The position numbers were made by a program, and so were the translations under genes. Below the pieces are notes generated by a model. The model did no database searches. It was not told where the DNA came from and worked only from the letters and a program-made list of their open reading frames with translations. A stretch of 51,273 nt of DNA, from NCBI GenBank assembly GCA_049999805.1, contig JBNGIO010005847.1:1-51273 (forward strand), in the 5' to 3' direction. Of the stretch, positions 32,429 through 44,184 are shown piece after piece. The stretch is from Folioceros fuciformis. Taxonomy: Eukaryota > Anthocerotophyta > Anthocerotopsida > Anthocerotales. Within the stretch, counting starts at the first letter, position 1. Every line of letters starts with the position of its first letter.

Positions 32429-33177
32429 ATGCAGGTGTGTTCTGATGGCAAACGTGCTTTTAGCTTCTTTCCTTGGAGCTGGTGAAGGTTACGTTGTCGG
32501 AGACCCCTGACCGGGCTTCTGAGATGAGGATTTTCTGCAGGCCAGCGACCGGTTCAACATCAACAGCCAGCTTGAGCATTTGCAGGCGAAGTATGTAGGG
32601 ACGGGCCACGCGGATCTTAACCGCTTGTAAGGATTTCAGTCCGTTTTCTCTTCGTGTGCAAAAGCATGCTTGTTGTTGGTAAGGCACGCTTGTTGGTGAG
32701 GCATGCTTGCCCCGGAATAGGGTTTCAGTCTGCTCTGCGGATGGAGTGACACGTTCTAGGGTATTGTTTTTGCAGTGAATGGGCAGTGAACATTCAACGG
32801 GACAGCTATGCGTCGTATCTAGGGCACTATCCGCTGTTAGCCTACTTCGGGGTGGCAGAGAATGAATCCATCGGCAGGATGAAGTACAAGTTTATGCAGG
32901 CAAGTTTCTCAAGCTGTTGAGTCGGAAACGGGCGGAGAGTGTTTATTTGGTGAGAGAGTCGAGGCAGTGTATTGCCAGCTTCTGGATTACCCCCTCAGCC
33001 TGGTTTCCTGTGCGCATTGGTTTGGAACTCGTTTGCTGTATCGAGATGCTGCTCTCTCATGTGCGGACGTTTCGGCTCCCTCATCTTGCTTTTTAGCTTA
33101 ACGTTGAGCCTGGTGCGGCGGTTCTGCAGAAGATGCTGGTGCCGTGTGGCACTCCCCCGGAGAGAGAGGAGGACTGA
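32429..33177 (+). CDS. SF3B5: SF3B5, small subunit of the U2 snRNP SF3b complex
   Basis: Four exons join in phase to 87 residues: 32429-32434, 32541-32626, 32776-32899, 33130-33177. The protein reads MQASDRFNINSQLEHLQAKY, VGTGHADLNRFEWAVNIQ, YASYLGHYPLLAYFGVAENE and KMLVPCGTPPEREED, essentially the whole SF3B5 (SF3b10) family sequence at the usual 86-87 residues. SF3B5 packs against SF3B1 and SF3B3 in the SF3b complex, which holds the branch-point adenosine in the spliceosome. The first coding exon is just ATG CAG. Intron 3 (32900-33129) begins CAG|GCAAGT, a classic GC-AG donor; introns 1 and 2 are GT-AG. The open frame through the junction and the family match make this confident. Confidence 0.95.
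32900..33129 (+). promoter_or_regulatory. GC-AG intron 3 of SF3B5
   Basis: The donor is ATGCAG|GCAAGT and the acceptor GTTCTGCAG|AAG. The only GT-like alternative nearby would break the conserved FMQ-KML junction. GC donors with a strong flanking consensus are the usual type of non-GT U2 intron. Confidence 0.85.
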
Positions 33178-34202
33178 TAGATGGCGGGTTTCTCCCACCT
33201 ACGTTCCCACACAGCTGGTGTTGTTCGTAGAAGAGAACCTCATGAATGAAATCATGTGGGAGGAAACTGCGAATGTATCTAGTTTTGTGTAACAGATATT
33301 CTCAAGAGACTCGAGAAAAGGCAAGTGCCCATTCACCGGCAAGGACGGTATTCCCATCCGAGAGTCCTCTCCAGCATCTAATGGTGGTACTTGTTTGTTT
33401 GTCGATACACTGGTGTCTCCGCCCGTTGTGTTTGCTTGAACAGGTCTGTTAGTCCGCGGTTCCCTGAAAATAGATGGCGTGAGGGAGGCTTGCAGGCCCA
33501 CCTATCCGTGCCTCATCTGCTTAAAGGCCTCACAAGTCGGTGGCTTATGCTATTCCAGGTTGTGGGCACGATGGCGAGATGCCACTTGGCCTCCACAGCG
33601 TGTATGTCAACACTGACCATTTGCAAGTTGCAGGGATGCAAGTCCGAGAAGATTGGCCCCACCATCTTCCGGGCAGCGCCTTTTCGGGCAGCTCCATCTC
33701 ATACCGTCGTACTGCCCCGGTATACGGTCTTCCACTAAATGAATATGAGAGTGTTTCTTCTATGTCGATGTGGGAGGTCGTACGGATATGACCGTATACA
33801 TACATAGGTTGGGAACATACGGGCCTATGGGATGGAGCTGCCCGGATCTGTCCTCCTTCCGGGGCCATGTGCATCCTCGGTGACAGTCATCGCGTCCCTG
33901 CTATTTCCCTGGCTTTCAGCTCGCACCAGAACATGAGCCTCGAAAGGAAGACTCGAGGGTCAACAGCCGTGCGTTGGGCTCCGACTGGGGTGAATTAAGA
34001 GAGATCCGTCTTTTCGTTGAAACATCGGCTGCCGACTGTCTTATAACAGAGGAGGAGAGGCGAGTGTGCATTGTCTCGGGTCACAGTCAGTCGCTTGATC
34101 TGCTATCTGTGCTTAGCCTCTTTTCTCTGCATTTTGGACAGCAGCAAGGTGTTGTCGCAAACCTGACAGTCACCGCTGCTAGGCTGGCCCAAGGAAGCAG
34201 GA
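33178..34202. other. SF3B5 3' flank and OMT1 promoter region
   Basis: No gene recognised. Short open frames on both strands have no domains. The right end holds the 5' UTR of the O-methyltransferase gene. Confidence 0.35.
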
Positions 34203-35662
34203 ATGGGTGCAGCCAATGGAGAAATAATGACGGCCTCCCCCGCGGGTGCAGGCGGCCCAGGGAAGCCCCGCATCGGATCTGCCACCGAGACTATAACGCG
34301 AGTTAATCTTCTCTACCTGGTGCCCATGGCTCTCAAGGCCGTGGTTGATCTGCGAGTTCCAACAATCTTGGCCATGGCGGGACCTGGTGCTTTCTTGTCT
34401 CCAGCGTAAATGCCCGGCCGGACTCACCTTGCTCTTGTTTTCAGATGCTCATCTCCTGTTTTCCCATTGTTGCCATGCATGGGAGACTCTGAGTCTGGTG
34501 GTGGTCGCTCACGTGACTGCATTTTGCAGGGAGATTGCCGCGCATATTCCCAACAGCACCAGCTTCACTGCGGACACAGTGAGTCGGTTCCTGCGGGTCC
34601 TCACGGCGCACGGCGTTTTCGAAGAGTCCGTGAGGCACACTGGTGCGGGAGTCCTTGAGCGCAGATTTGCGCTGAACGAGGCGTCCAGCCTGCTCGTGGC
34701 TGACGAGGAGGGGTCGCGGCTCATTCCCCAGGTCCTTTTCTCGACGGACAAGGTGAATGTGGATTGCGGGTATTTGCTGGGGGAGACGGCGGTGGACGGG
34801 CTGCAACCCTTCGTGAAAGCCCATGGTGTGGATACCTGGACTTACTACCACGACGATGCAAGACTCGGCACCATGTTCCAGCAGTTCATGACGAACATGA
34901 CGAGGATCGTCATGGCAGATCTGGTGAAAAACTACCCGGGGTTTTCGTCCTTGGAGGGCACGCTGGTGGATGTGGCGGGGGGGTACGGCGGCGCTGTGAG
35001 CGCCATCGTGAAGGCGCATCCACACATCAAGGGGATCAATTTTGATCGGCCGCATGTCATTGCGCGAGCTCCAAGCTTTCCTGGTACGACTTTCTGTCTC
35101 TCTGCGATTTTCCGTGCTGCGAGTTGTGATTTGGTCGGGGTGAATCAGATGATATAATCGGCGGCCGCTGGTGGTGATGATCAGGACTGGATCACATTGC
35201 TGGTGACATGTTTGAGAGCATTCCCAACGGAAACGCCTTGTTCCTCAAGGTGACCTGCGTGTGCGATGATCCTGAATCAGTACATTGAAGACATAAGTGT
35301 TTAATTCGAGTTGTGTGAATCATCGGTTGTGTGCTGACGAACATTTCTCGTCTCTTCGGCAGTGGATTCTGCACGATTGGAGTGATGAAGACTGTTTGAA
35401 GATTCTGAGGAACGCCCTCAAGGCCCTTCCACCTGATGGCCGTGTAATCATAGTGGAAGCTGCACTTGCCGGTCTGACAAATCGGGATGAAGGAACGCAA
35501 GCTCAGTTGCACCTGGACATACTCATGTTAACCATTAACGTGAGAGGGAGAGAGAGGACAGAAGCGGAGTACCGGAAGCTGGTGCTGGATGCTGGGTTTT
35601 CTCGGTTGCAACTTGCTTACACCCGGGATGCTTACTTCTCTGTTCTTGAAGCATTTGTATAG
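34203..35662 (+). CDS. COMT-like O-methyltransferase 1
   Basis: Four exons join in phase to 373 residues: 34203-34405, 34530-35083, 35185-35249, 35363-35662. It belongs to the plant class II O-methyltransferases, which move a methyl group from S-adenosylmethionine to phenolic hydroxyls. The N-terminal dimerisation domain has VPMALKAVVDLRVPTIL and LSPA-EIAAHIPN. The SAM-binding glycine loop is LVDVAGGYGG (about 213-222; the usual form is LVDVGGG). WILHDWSDEDCLKIL holds the catalytic His (about 278), and RTEAEYRKLVLDAGF is near the C-terminus. Length fits the family (about 360-375). The acceptor-loop region (HGVDTWTYYHDDARL) differs from lignin COMTs, so the substrate is unknown. It is the first member of a local cluster, with a paralogue of the same exon structure at 44185-45624. 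Confidence 0.92.
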
Positions 35663-38400
35663 AATGTGGACAATCTAGAGATCATGTCTGAGGGAGGGAA
35701 AAGTAAGACACTGACTGCACAGTGAACAACTAGAAAACATCCCGTCACATGTTCTACATAGCATCCCCGTGATTGAAATACAACATTACGTACCGATGCC
35801 ACTGCACCGGCACGTATCCTAACTTATCCCCATGCTGCCGTCACGATGACTCAAAACTGTAGACTGCCATGCTCAGCTCCAAAGATTCCGACAAGAGGGA
35901 TGGCGTTCGTTGTGTGCTGAACTTTGTTCTCTGTCGAACACGTACTCCACGTTCACAGACCGCAGCGACTGACAACGACGGTAGCTGACAGTTAAAAGCG
36001 TCGGGTCTCAGGGAGAAGAAGAGTCGTGAGCAGCAAGTTGCAACTTAAAGCTCATGTACCCACCTCGTACAAAGCCCTGGCTGAGTGATTGGTGAGTGCC
36101 GACCTCTGTGCAGACGCTGATGCCAGCCCAGAGGCAGCTCCAGACTGTTCTGGATGGAGCATCACAGAAGCTTCTGAATTGAACAAGATTACCGCATACA
36201 TGCACTTCGCTACAGAAGCGTCGATTTCCTCAGCGTCACTCGCACCGGATGCTGAGCTCACAAGACGCGCAAGCTTCCATGAAGCCTAGGCTTAGATATG
36301 GACATACATAGGTACATATGTACCAGACTGGACCACAATATCCTTTTCAAGCTGTCCATGTACAATCTTTGTCGCCCCCATGGTACAGGAGGGCGCGGGT
36401 TCCAAGTTGTTCTGGTACAAAGGATTTGGCTTGGCTCCGTATGTCAACAGAAGTTCTGAGTCTCGAGAGCTGGCCCATGTGCAGTACGACGGAAAGTGGA
36501 TGAATTACCTTGGTCAACCGAGGGAGAAAGCACATCATGCAAGACATGTATGTATGGAGGTTACGTTGCGAAGGACCACCTGCATGTAGCAAACATGCCG
36601 AAACGTCATCACTGTCTGTTCCACATGGAAGAACGTGTGTACTACATACCGCAGGTCTCAAAGACTTGGGGTACCATATCCAGTACATATGAAGAAACCG
36701 TCCCTTTCGTTTTTCCAGGTACACTACATATGTACATATTCTTTCTTCCCTTTCATAACCAGCGTTTTTCAGAAAGCATCTCCCCTCGGCAGCCTCTGCT
36801 GTCTTCGGCTGCAGGGATGGATTAGACACCTGGTCCCCTCAAGAATCATGCGGAACTGACCTCGCAATTACTCGACGACACCGACGGGACTTCCCTTCCC
36901 ATCCACCCCTCTCGCTATCTGTGAGGTTAGATTTGCAGCCCCCGGCTGGGCAATGGCCGCCCTGCAGGGGGGCAACAGAGGCGGATGCGGTCGCCATCCC
37001 GCCGGGCTTGGAGGGCTTAGGGATTTGGGCAGGGCGGCCACAGAGGCCGAGGTGGTTGCCCTTCCCAGCCGCTTGCAAGGTCAGGCCCTACACTCGAGTC
37101 CAGTTCTCGCTCCTCTCAGCATCACGCTGTTGCGGCATTGGACAGGATAAATGTGGTTCAAGCCAAGGTTAAGTTCACGAGCTCGCATGGTGAGGGGTCC
37201 TCGGCGATGTGTGCACTGAATGGCAGCTCTTGTGTGTTGGAGCTGATCCTTTCTCCGGTTTGTCCAGGCGCCAGGTGGGTACAGGGGCTGGACGCCTACT
37301 AGCATTTGCAATGTTGGGGAAGCCTGCCATTTCCGGAAACCAGCCTGCAAGACCCTGGCCGCTCTGCAGATGAGGTGCAAGAAGTGTCCTTCACAGGCAG
37401 CCACGGCCGTGGTGGACAAGGTTTCGCCCTCACCGTCTCACAAATCATTACTAATGGAGGCCAAAGCGGTAGAACCCTGTCGTGCTCCACTTTTTTGCTT
37501 TTATTCGTTAGTAAAAGCAGACTACAGATTTCCCTTAATGGCTTTGGACTTTTGGCAGAGACCTGCCGAGGGGATGACATATCACAATTTGATGTTTCTT
37601 GCGGAAGTCCCGAACAGACTTACAGGCGGGATGCTCTTGGAAGGGTTGCTATTGGGATGGTATGTACTCATAGGTTGCCTACCGTGGTAGCATCTTACTT
37701 GGTGGGTGGTCTGCAAGTCTCACTGTCGAAGTTGGCTGTTGCAGTATATTCGTTTGCCTTTCTCTCCTGAACGACTATCGCTACAGACCAGTTCTTTCCA
37801 TCAGACATTTTTTACAGGACATCTGCGGAGAGGGATGTATGTTGCCCTGCGAAGTGCATGACTGAATCTTTCAAAGACATCCAAAGTAGAGGTCTGCAGC
37901 ATCTTGTGATGTCCAGTTTGTGAATCCGACGGGCGGTGGGTGACATGTGGGTTTCACGTTTATGCCCTCACTCCCTTGACTTGTCCCAAGCCTTTGACCC
38001 TAATATCCAGATTACAAATATAGTCTCCCACACCTCTGCAATCAAACAAGCAAGATTCGAAAATGGCATCTCTACAGATCCGGCCGTTCGAAACTGGCAT
38101 CTAACAAGATCCGGCCGTGATGGGAACTGACCAAGTTGCACTATGTATTACTGTACAAGGTCAGATGCTTCTTTTTGAAGTACAGTATTTTATTGAGTAT
38201 ATTTTGGTATCTTTATATATATGTATATTTATTATAATCTATCCACCTCACAAATGCATATCTAATCCTACTAGAGTTTTTTTTTGGTTCATGTCACATG
38301 GCATGCTTGTCTGGTGGACTTGGTGACAACCGTATGCCATGCTCAGAAAAAGAAATATTCCTAATATTCCTAGCCCAAACCACAGGTGGGCAGTTTTCTC
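35663..38400. other. Intergenic, no gene recognised
   Basis: No conserved domain was found on either strand. Minor structures: a perfect 14-bp palindrome GGTACATATGTACC (36311-36324), an imperfect GC-rich repeat around GGCGGCCACAGAGGCC (36960-37080), and a diverged 32-bp tandem pair containing AGATCCGGCCGT (38057-38118). Confidence 0.4.
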
Positions 38401-38416
38401 TATTGATGCACTAAAT

Positions 38417-38600
38417 GACACTACTTTCTAGAACTCATGTTGTCATGACTCTCTATAGTAGAAATGGTAGTGCTGCACTAAAGCCTGACACTACTTTCTA
38501 GAACTCATGTTGTCATGACACTACTTTCTAGAACTCATGTTGTCATGACACTACTTTCTAGAACTCATGTTGTCATGACTCTCTATAGTAGAAATGATAG
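38417..38600. repeat. 30-bp tandem repeat with a higher-order copy
   Basis: The unit GACACTACTTTCTAGAACTC plus ATGTTGTCAT occurs at 38417 and, in tandem, at 38487, 38517 and 38547. Both blocks are followed by CTCTATAGTAGAAATG, so a larger unit was duplicated and its core then expanded. Confidence 0.9.
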
Positions 38601-38629
38601 CCTTGCATGAGGGCGTATTCATAACGTCA

Positions 38630-38920
38630 TATCTACTTTTCTATGTTAGAAGCTTGAAAACTTGAGATATGCTTCTCTATGTTAGAAGCTTGAAAATGTC
38701 AAGCATGCTTCTATATGCTAGCAGCGTGAAAATTGTTAGGTTTGCTTTTGTGTGACATAGCTTGATAGCATCAGATCTACTTCTATGTGATAGAGCTTGA
38801 TAATGTCAACTCTACTTCTGTGTAACAAAACTTGATATTCTATGTGACAAAAGCTTAATAACATTAGGCCTCCTTTTGTGTGACAAAATCCTAACAAAGT
38901 CAATTCTCCTTCTATATGAA
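38630..38920. repeat. Diverged tandem repeat, period about 37-40 bp
   Basis: About seven to eight degenerate copies built around CTTCTATGTGA or CTATGTTAGAAGCTTGA. AT-rich and non-coding. Confidence 0.65.
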
Positions 38921-39171
38921 TGGCCGCATAGTTGCATGCTAGTCAGTCTAATATGCAAGATCACTCAACTGCAGCAGCAAAAGTAGTCCTTGGCCTTGGG
39001 CCAGAAGAATTGCAAAGTTCCTGGCCTATGGCCAAGGAACAAGGGCAAGTGGAGGCATAGATAGCCTCGGACTGCAAATATCCTCCCTAGAAAATCTTGG
39101 GATGAAAACCCACAGCTTTTCCACATCAAAATTGTCTGCCACATTCTGGCAGCTAAAAAGAAAAACATAAC

Positions 39172-39680
39172 TCACCATAGACCAAACCATCCTTTTTGTA
39201 GTCGCTCTATACGTGTGAGTCTAGGTGGAGGATCTACGTCACTCTCTAAGTCCTCATCATTTGGCTCCTCAACAGGTTCGGGCTTGATCTCCTCAAGCTT
39301 GACTCCAAGTGCAGCAAATCTGTCAAAAATTGGACTCTCTCGTTGTAGCCAATCCTCCTGTTGTGGGTAGTCAAAAACAGGTTTAGGACAATGAATGATC
39401 ATGTACGGTGCTACAAGCTTTCACAATAACCAAAATGCCTTCCTGTCCACTAAATCCCACATTGTTTGCTCCAAGTAGAGGATCTTCAACTTATCTAAGA
39501 CACGATAGAACTGCCTAGACCATCCAACTACAACAAGGCCCGTCTTGAGGTGATGGAAAAACGGTAGCCAGTCTTTCAAGTAAACTAACCTTTCTAGCAC
39601 CTTGTCTTCTCACATAATCAACTCCTTAGGTAGCTTCAAACCATCAAATGTTTGATGCATGAAGAAATGATGTTGTAATT
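39172..39680 (-). pseudogene. Broken ORF of unknown, probably transposon-derived, origin
   Basis: The minus strand from about 39660 reads HQTFDGLKLPKELIM, a stop, EDKVLERLVYLKDWLPFFH, LDKLKILYLEQTMWDLVD, a second stop, then a clean 76-codon frame (39402-39172) with IIHCPKPVFDYPQQEDWLQ, an acidic EPVEEPNDEDLESD stretch and RLTRIERLQKGWFGLW. One consistent frame with two stops suggests a decayed gene. I do not recognise the family. Its place among repeats suggests a transposon ORF. Confidence 0.4.
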
Positions 39681-39794
39681 TGTGCTGTTAAGTTTAGTAA
39701 GGTTTACATAACCCTAGCTACCAGTCACGTGAGTCAGGCTAACCTAACTCGCAAGTGAACAGTCGCACCCCTACGTAGTGGTGCCCTGGGCCCC

Positions 39795-42700
39795 TCTGCA
39801 GAACTTGGGCAATCCTTGCTCGAAAGTTTCACATATGGAGGCAACGGAGTACTTAAGACCTTCCCCTTCTCCATATTGAAACGTTGAAGCACCTTGTTAA
39901 TGTATTCAGTCTGAGACAAGTACATCAAACGCTTCTGTCTGTCTCGACGAATACGCATGCCAAGAATATGGCTTGCCTCCCCCAAGTCTGTCATGTCAAA
40001 GCGACCATTCAACTTTGACTGCAACGCTGAAATCTCATCACTGTTAGTCCCAGCAATTAGCATATCATCCACATAGAGGACTAGAATGAGCAAGCTTCCA
40101 TCCTTAGCTTGCTTCGTATAGAGGCAATGATCCATATCGCTACGCTTGTAGCCTTGAGAAAGCATAAATGAGTGGAACTTGAAATACCACTCCCTGGGTG
40201 CCTGCTTCAAACCTTAAAGGCTCTTCTTTAACTTGCACACCAGACTCTCTTTGCCCTTCTCAATGAAACTCTCTGGTTACTGCATATATACCTCTTCCTA
40301 GAGATCACCATGCAGAAATGCCGACTTCACATCCATCTGGACAAGTTCCATGTCGTTCCTCGCAACCAGACCAAGAACACATCTCAAGGTAGTTATTTTG
40401 ACAACTGGTGAGAAAATCTCATCAAAGTCAATACCTTGCTGTTGCTTAAAACCTTTAGCAACCAATCGTGCGTTGTACTTGGGTTTGCCATAATGGGGTA
40501 TGTCCTTCATCTTATACACCCATTTGCATGGCAACGCCTTCTTGCCCTTAGGCAACCAAACCAACTCCCAATTTTGGTTCTTATGTAGCGAATCCATCTG
40601 CGACTGCATCGCCTTCTCCCACTTGTTTTTGACAGTCACTGACATGGCCTCTTGGTAACAAGAGGGCTCCCCACAATCCGTCAGCATGACATAATCAAGA
40701 GATGCAACATACCTGTCAGGAGGACGTGAGATCCTTCCTGACCTACGAAGCACTGGCGCCTCGACCGGAGCTGGTTGCACTCTCTCCTCGTCTACAAGTG
40801 GAGGAACTTGTTCCTGCACATCACGATGTTCAGCCTGCGCGGGACGGTCAAGTCCATCTTCTTGGAAGACCACCCGTCGCACCTCCACAGTTGGAGTAGG
40901 CTTCTTGTGCATCTTGGTCTCATTGAAGAACACATCATTGCTGTGAACCATCCTCTTGGCTTCTGGATCCCACAGACGGTATCCCATCTCACCAGATTCA
41001 CCATAGCCAAGAAAAATACATTTTCTTGACTTAGGAGCCAACTTGTCGCGAAACTCCTTCGGAACATGGTAGTATGCCTCGCAGCCAAACACTCGTAGAT
41101 GTTTGTATGACAGCTTCTTTCCAGACCACATCTCCTCTGGAACCTGTTCATCCACAGCCCTATTAGGAGATCTGTTAATAAGATGCACTGCCGTAACCAC
41201 CGCTTCTGCCCAAAATCCGTTAGGCAATCCAGAGTTTGACAACAAACTACGCATCCTCTCTTGGATGGTCCTGTTCATCCGCTCAGCCACACCATTTTGG
41301 GGAGGAGTATACGGTGCAGTCAATTCTCTCTTGATTCCCTTGGAATCACAGAATGACTGGAAAGCTTTCGAGACATACTCTCCCCCATTGTCTGTCCTTA
41401 GACACTTCAGCCGGAGGCCAGACTCATTCTCCACAAGGGTGACGAATTTCTGAAACACTGTCAGAACATCATCCTTTTTCCTCAAAGGATAAACCCACAC
41501 CTTGCGTGAGAAGTCATCAATGAAAGTGACAAAATAAGATGCACCGCCTAACGACACAGTGGGCATAGGTCCACANNNNNNNNNNNNNNNNNNNNNNNNN
41601 NNNNNNNNNNNNNNNNNNNNNNNNNNNNNNNNNNNNNNNNNNNNNNNNNNNNNNNNNNNNNNNNNNNNNNNNNNNACTTTTGTGTTTACCTCTTGCTCCA
41701 TGTGGTGACTTCGTCTGTTTTCCATACAAACAGTGCTCACACACGGAGAAATCGGAGAAGTCAAGAGCAGGGACGTAACCAAAACGAGATAAGATCTTCA
41801 TTCCTTTCCGAGACATACGTCCTAACCGACTATGCCACAAGGAAACACTTGGCTGTTCCGCTACACAAATCACATGATCCTTGACAGTGGTTACCTGAAG
41901 TGAGTACAAAGTGCCACACTTCGATCCACGAGCTATCACAAGAGAACCTTTGGAGATCTTCCAAGTACGATCTCCAAACCAACAGTGGTAGCCAGCGTCA
42001 TCCAACTGCCCTGCGCTAATCATGCTTTTGGTCAACTTCGGAACATGCGTGACATCCTTTAGTGTGAATGAAGATCCGTTGTCGAACTTCAGCTGCACAT
42101 CACCAACGCCTGCTATCTCGCACGCGTAGTTATTTCCAAGCCGAACACATCCTTTCCTAGTAGCATCATAAGTGCTAAACCACTCCCTATGCGGAGTAAC
42201 ATGGAAAGATGCTCCAGAGTCAATTATCCAATTAGAGAGTAAGTGACTCTCCATGGCTGTCAGTTGTGCAGAACCAAAAGAAGAAGAGATAAGAACATCT
42301 TCATCGTCAACAGAGTTCACCTCATCGCGCTCGATACTCGAATCTGCCTTGTTGTCGCTCTGCTTCTTCTCCTTGCCTTTTTCCTTCTTGAACTTCTCGC
42401 AGTCCCTTCTGATGTGACCCTTCTTGTGACAATGGTAACACTCAACATTGTTACGACTACGAGATTTGCTACGGGAAGAACTTCGCTCCTTGTACTTCCC
42501 CTTTGAAGTGGACCTTCCTCTCACCATGAGGGCATTAGAACCTTTCGAAGGTTCCATATTCTTCCTGTTCACCTCCTCTGTTAACAGGCTACCTTCTACA
42601 TTTACAACGGTAAGACCACTGGCAGGAGCGGAATTACTCAGAGCCATACGGAAGGTGTCCCAGCTCTCTGGTAATGTGACCAACAGAAACATAGCTCTCA

Positions 42701-43134
42701 CGGAATCTGGGAACGAGATACCTTGAGATGAGAGTTGGCTGAAAATGGTATTGAACTCATTCAGATGATCGGACATCCTCGTCCCTTCCTTCATCTTCAA
42801 GTCCACCAGCTGTTTCAACCAATACACCTGAGAAGTCGCACTTTGCTTCTCATACAAGTCACACAGCTTCTGCCATAGCTCGAAACTTTTGATCTTGTCT
42901 TTCACGTTGAAGTAGACCGACTTCGACACTGTTAGCATGATGGTAGACCTAGCAAGCTCATCTAGATCCTGCCACTCATCCTGAGTCATGCTAACATGGT
43001 TTCACTCCTAGCAGCTTGATGGGCTTGATCTGCTTCTTCTGTACTAGAACATTATACACTTGTTTTTTCCAGAACGGGAAGTTAGTACCATCTAATTTCT
43101 CGATATTGAACATAATGTTTTCTGAGGACGTCAT
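39795..43134 (-). mobile_element. Large Copia gag-pol, 3'-truncated and degenerate, with a 100-N gap
   Basis: In minus-strand order: gag from 43134 (MTSSENIMFNIEKLDGTNFP), a frameshift near 43000, then gag (EWQDLDELARSTIMLTVSKS), a CCHC zinc knuckle (CYHCHKKGHIRRDC), protease (WIIDSGASFHVT) and the integrase zinc finger (LWHSRLGRMS, CEHCLYGKQ). After the gap (41576-41675) come the integrase core with its three acidic positions (FIDDFSRKVW, LRTDNGGEY, PPQNGVAERMNRTIQE) and RT (NARLVAKGFKQQQGIDFDE, MDVKSAFLHGDL, YVDDMLIAG). Three stops interrupt RT between about 40300 and 40210. The coding sequence ends at about 39795 within KLSSKDCPSSAEG, so RNase H and the 3' LTR are missing. No flanking LTR is found. 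Confidence 0.92.
41576..41675. other. 100-N assembly gap inside the Copia integrase
   Basis: Run of N. The frames on either side do not match, so the true gap length is unknown. Confidence 0.98.
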
Positions 43135-43418
43135 GCTTCAAAATCGATCCAAATCAACCAAAAGGCTAGTTTGAAATTGGTCGAAATGAAATGTAGATTC
43201 TACAGGTTACCCTCACAACTTCTTCCGAATCGTATGTCCACAACTTGGGCCTCTGTCGCTCATAACACGAATGTCCTCCTACGTCTGATCGAGATCCTGA
43301 CTTCCTCAGCTGGGGTCAATACGGCGCCCACACACTCGCTCCCAGCGTTTTCGATTTGTTCATTTTCCGGCGCTCGTCAATCGGGTCCTCGCTTCACTGG
43401 CATGCTCGTTTCGCGCGT

Positions 43419-43605
43419 AACGGGCACCCACGTGGTGTCCGGTGGCGCCTAGGTGGCGCCTATGTGTCGCCCGGGTGGCGCCTGCGTGGTGCCCAAGGGG
43501 CGCCTGGGTGGTGCGCGCGTGATGCCCAAGTCGCACCCAAGTGGCGCTGAGGTGGCGCCCGCGTGGTGCCCAAGTCGCGCTGACGTGGCACCTAGGTGGC
43601 GCCTA
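43419..43605. repeat. 11-bp minisatellite, 15-17 copies
   Basis: From 43441 the sequence divides exactly into fifteen 11-bp units of consensus SGTGGCGCCYR (for example GGTGGCGCCTA, CGTGGTGCCCA, AGTCGCGCTGA), and two more diverged units extend it left to 43419. It is GC-rich and lies about 285 bp upstream of the Copia gag start, in the element's leader or flank. Confidence 0.92.
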
Positions 43606-44184
43606 TCATACCGAAATCGCCTTTTCCAATTGAGACACACCAATATGAAGCAACGCAAGCTCAGCTGTGATATAACCACCACCGGACCACGCTGCTGACA
43701 ACGCACAGGCCCCGAACCACCATGTCACCACATCTCTGCTGGATAATCCGTTACAACTTCGTGAGCATCTTCTTCCAAGCTCCCAAGCCTTCGACAGCTA
43801 GACTGTGAGAGTCCCGAGACAGGCAAGAACAGAAACAACACAGCAGTCTGGAAAGCTGTGGAGACGTACGATACGTCTCTGGAGCCACAAAAGTACGACT
43901 TGCAAAGCGTACAACCTCCATGACTCCATGGTCAAAAGTATGTATGTACTCCATGGATGCCTCAAGCGTTGATGGATGAATCTAATGTACGTACGTCACA
44001 GGCCCCGCCTTCCCCCTGAATTTCTGTTAACACCAGTCCCCTTGATGTTGGCATGTGACTCACTACCTTCTAGCGTGTTCGTCTTCTCTTATATGGATGG
44101 TTCCACCGACAATCTACTCAGGAGCTTGTCATTCCTGCGAGCGCTGAAATTTCCTGGATTTCAGAGCGTGACGAGGACGCAGCA
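43606..44184. other. OMT2 promoter region
   Basis: No gene recognised. It probably contains the left border of the Copia element and the promoter and 5' UTR of OMT2. No clear LTR is visible. Confidence 0.35.

Noticed and set aside
34441-35055. A 204-codon antisense ORF in OMT1, and a similar one in OMT2 (44659-45231)
   Set aside because: Mirror frames of conserved exon 2, with no independent evidence.
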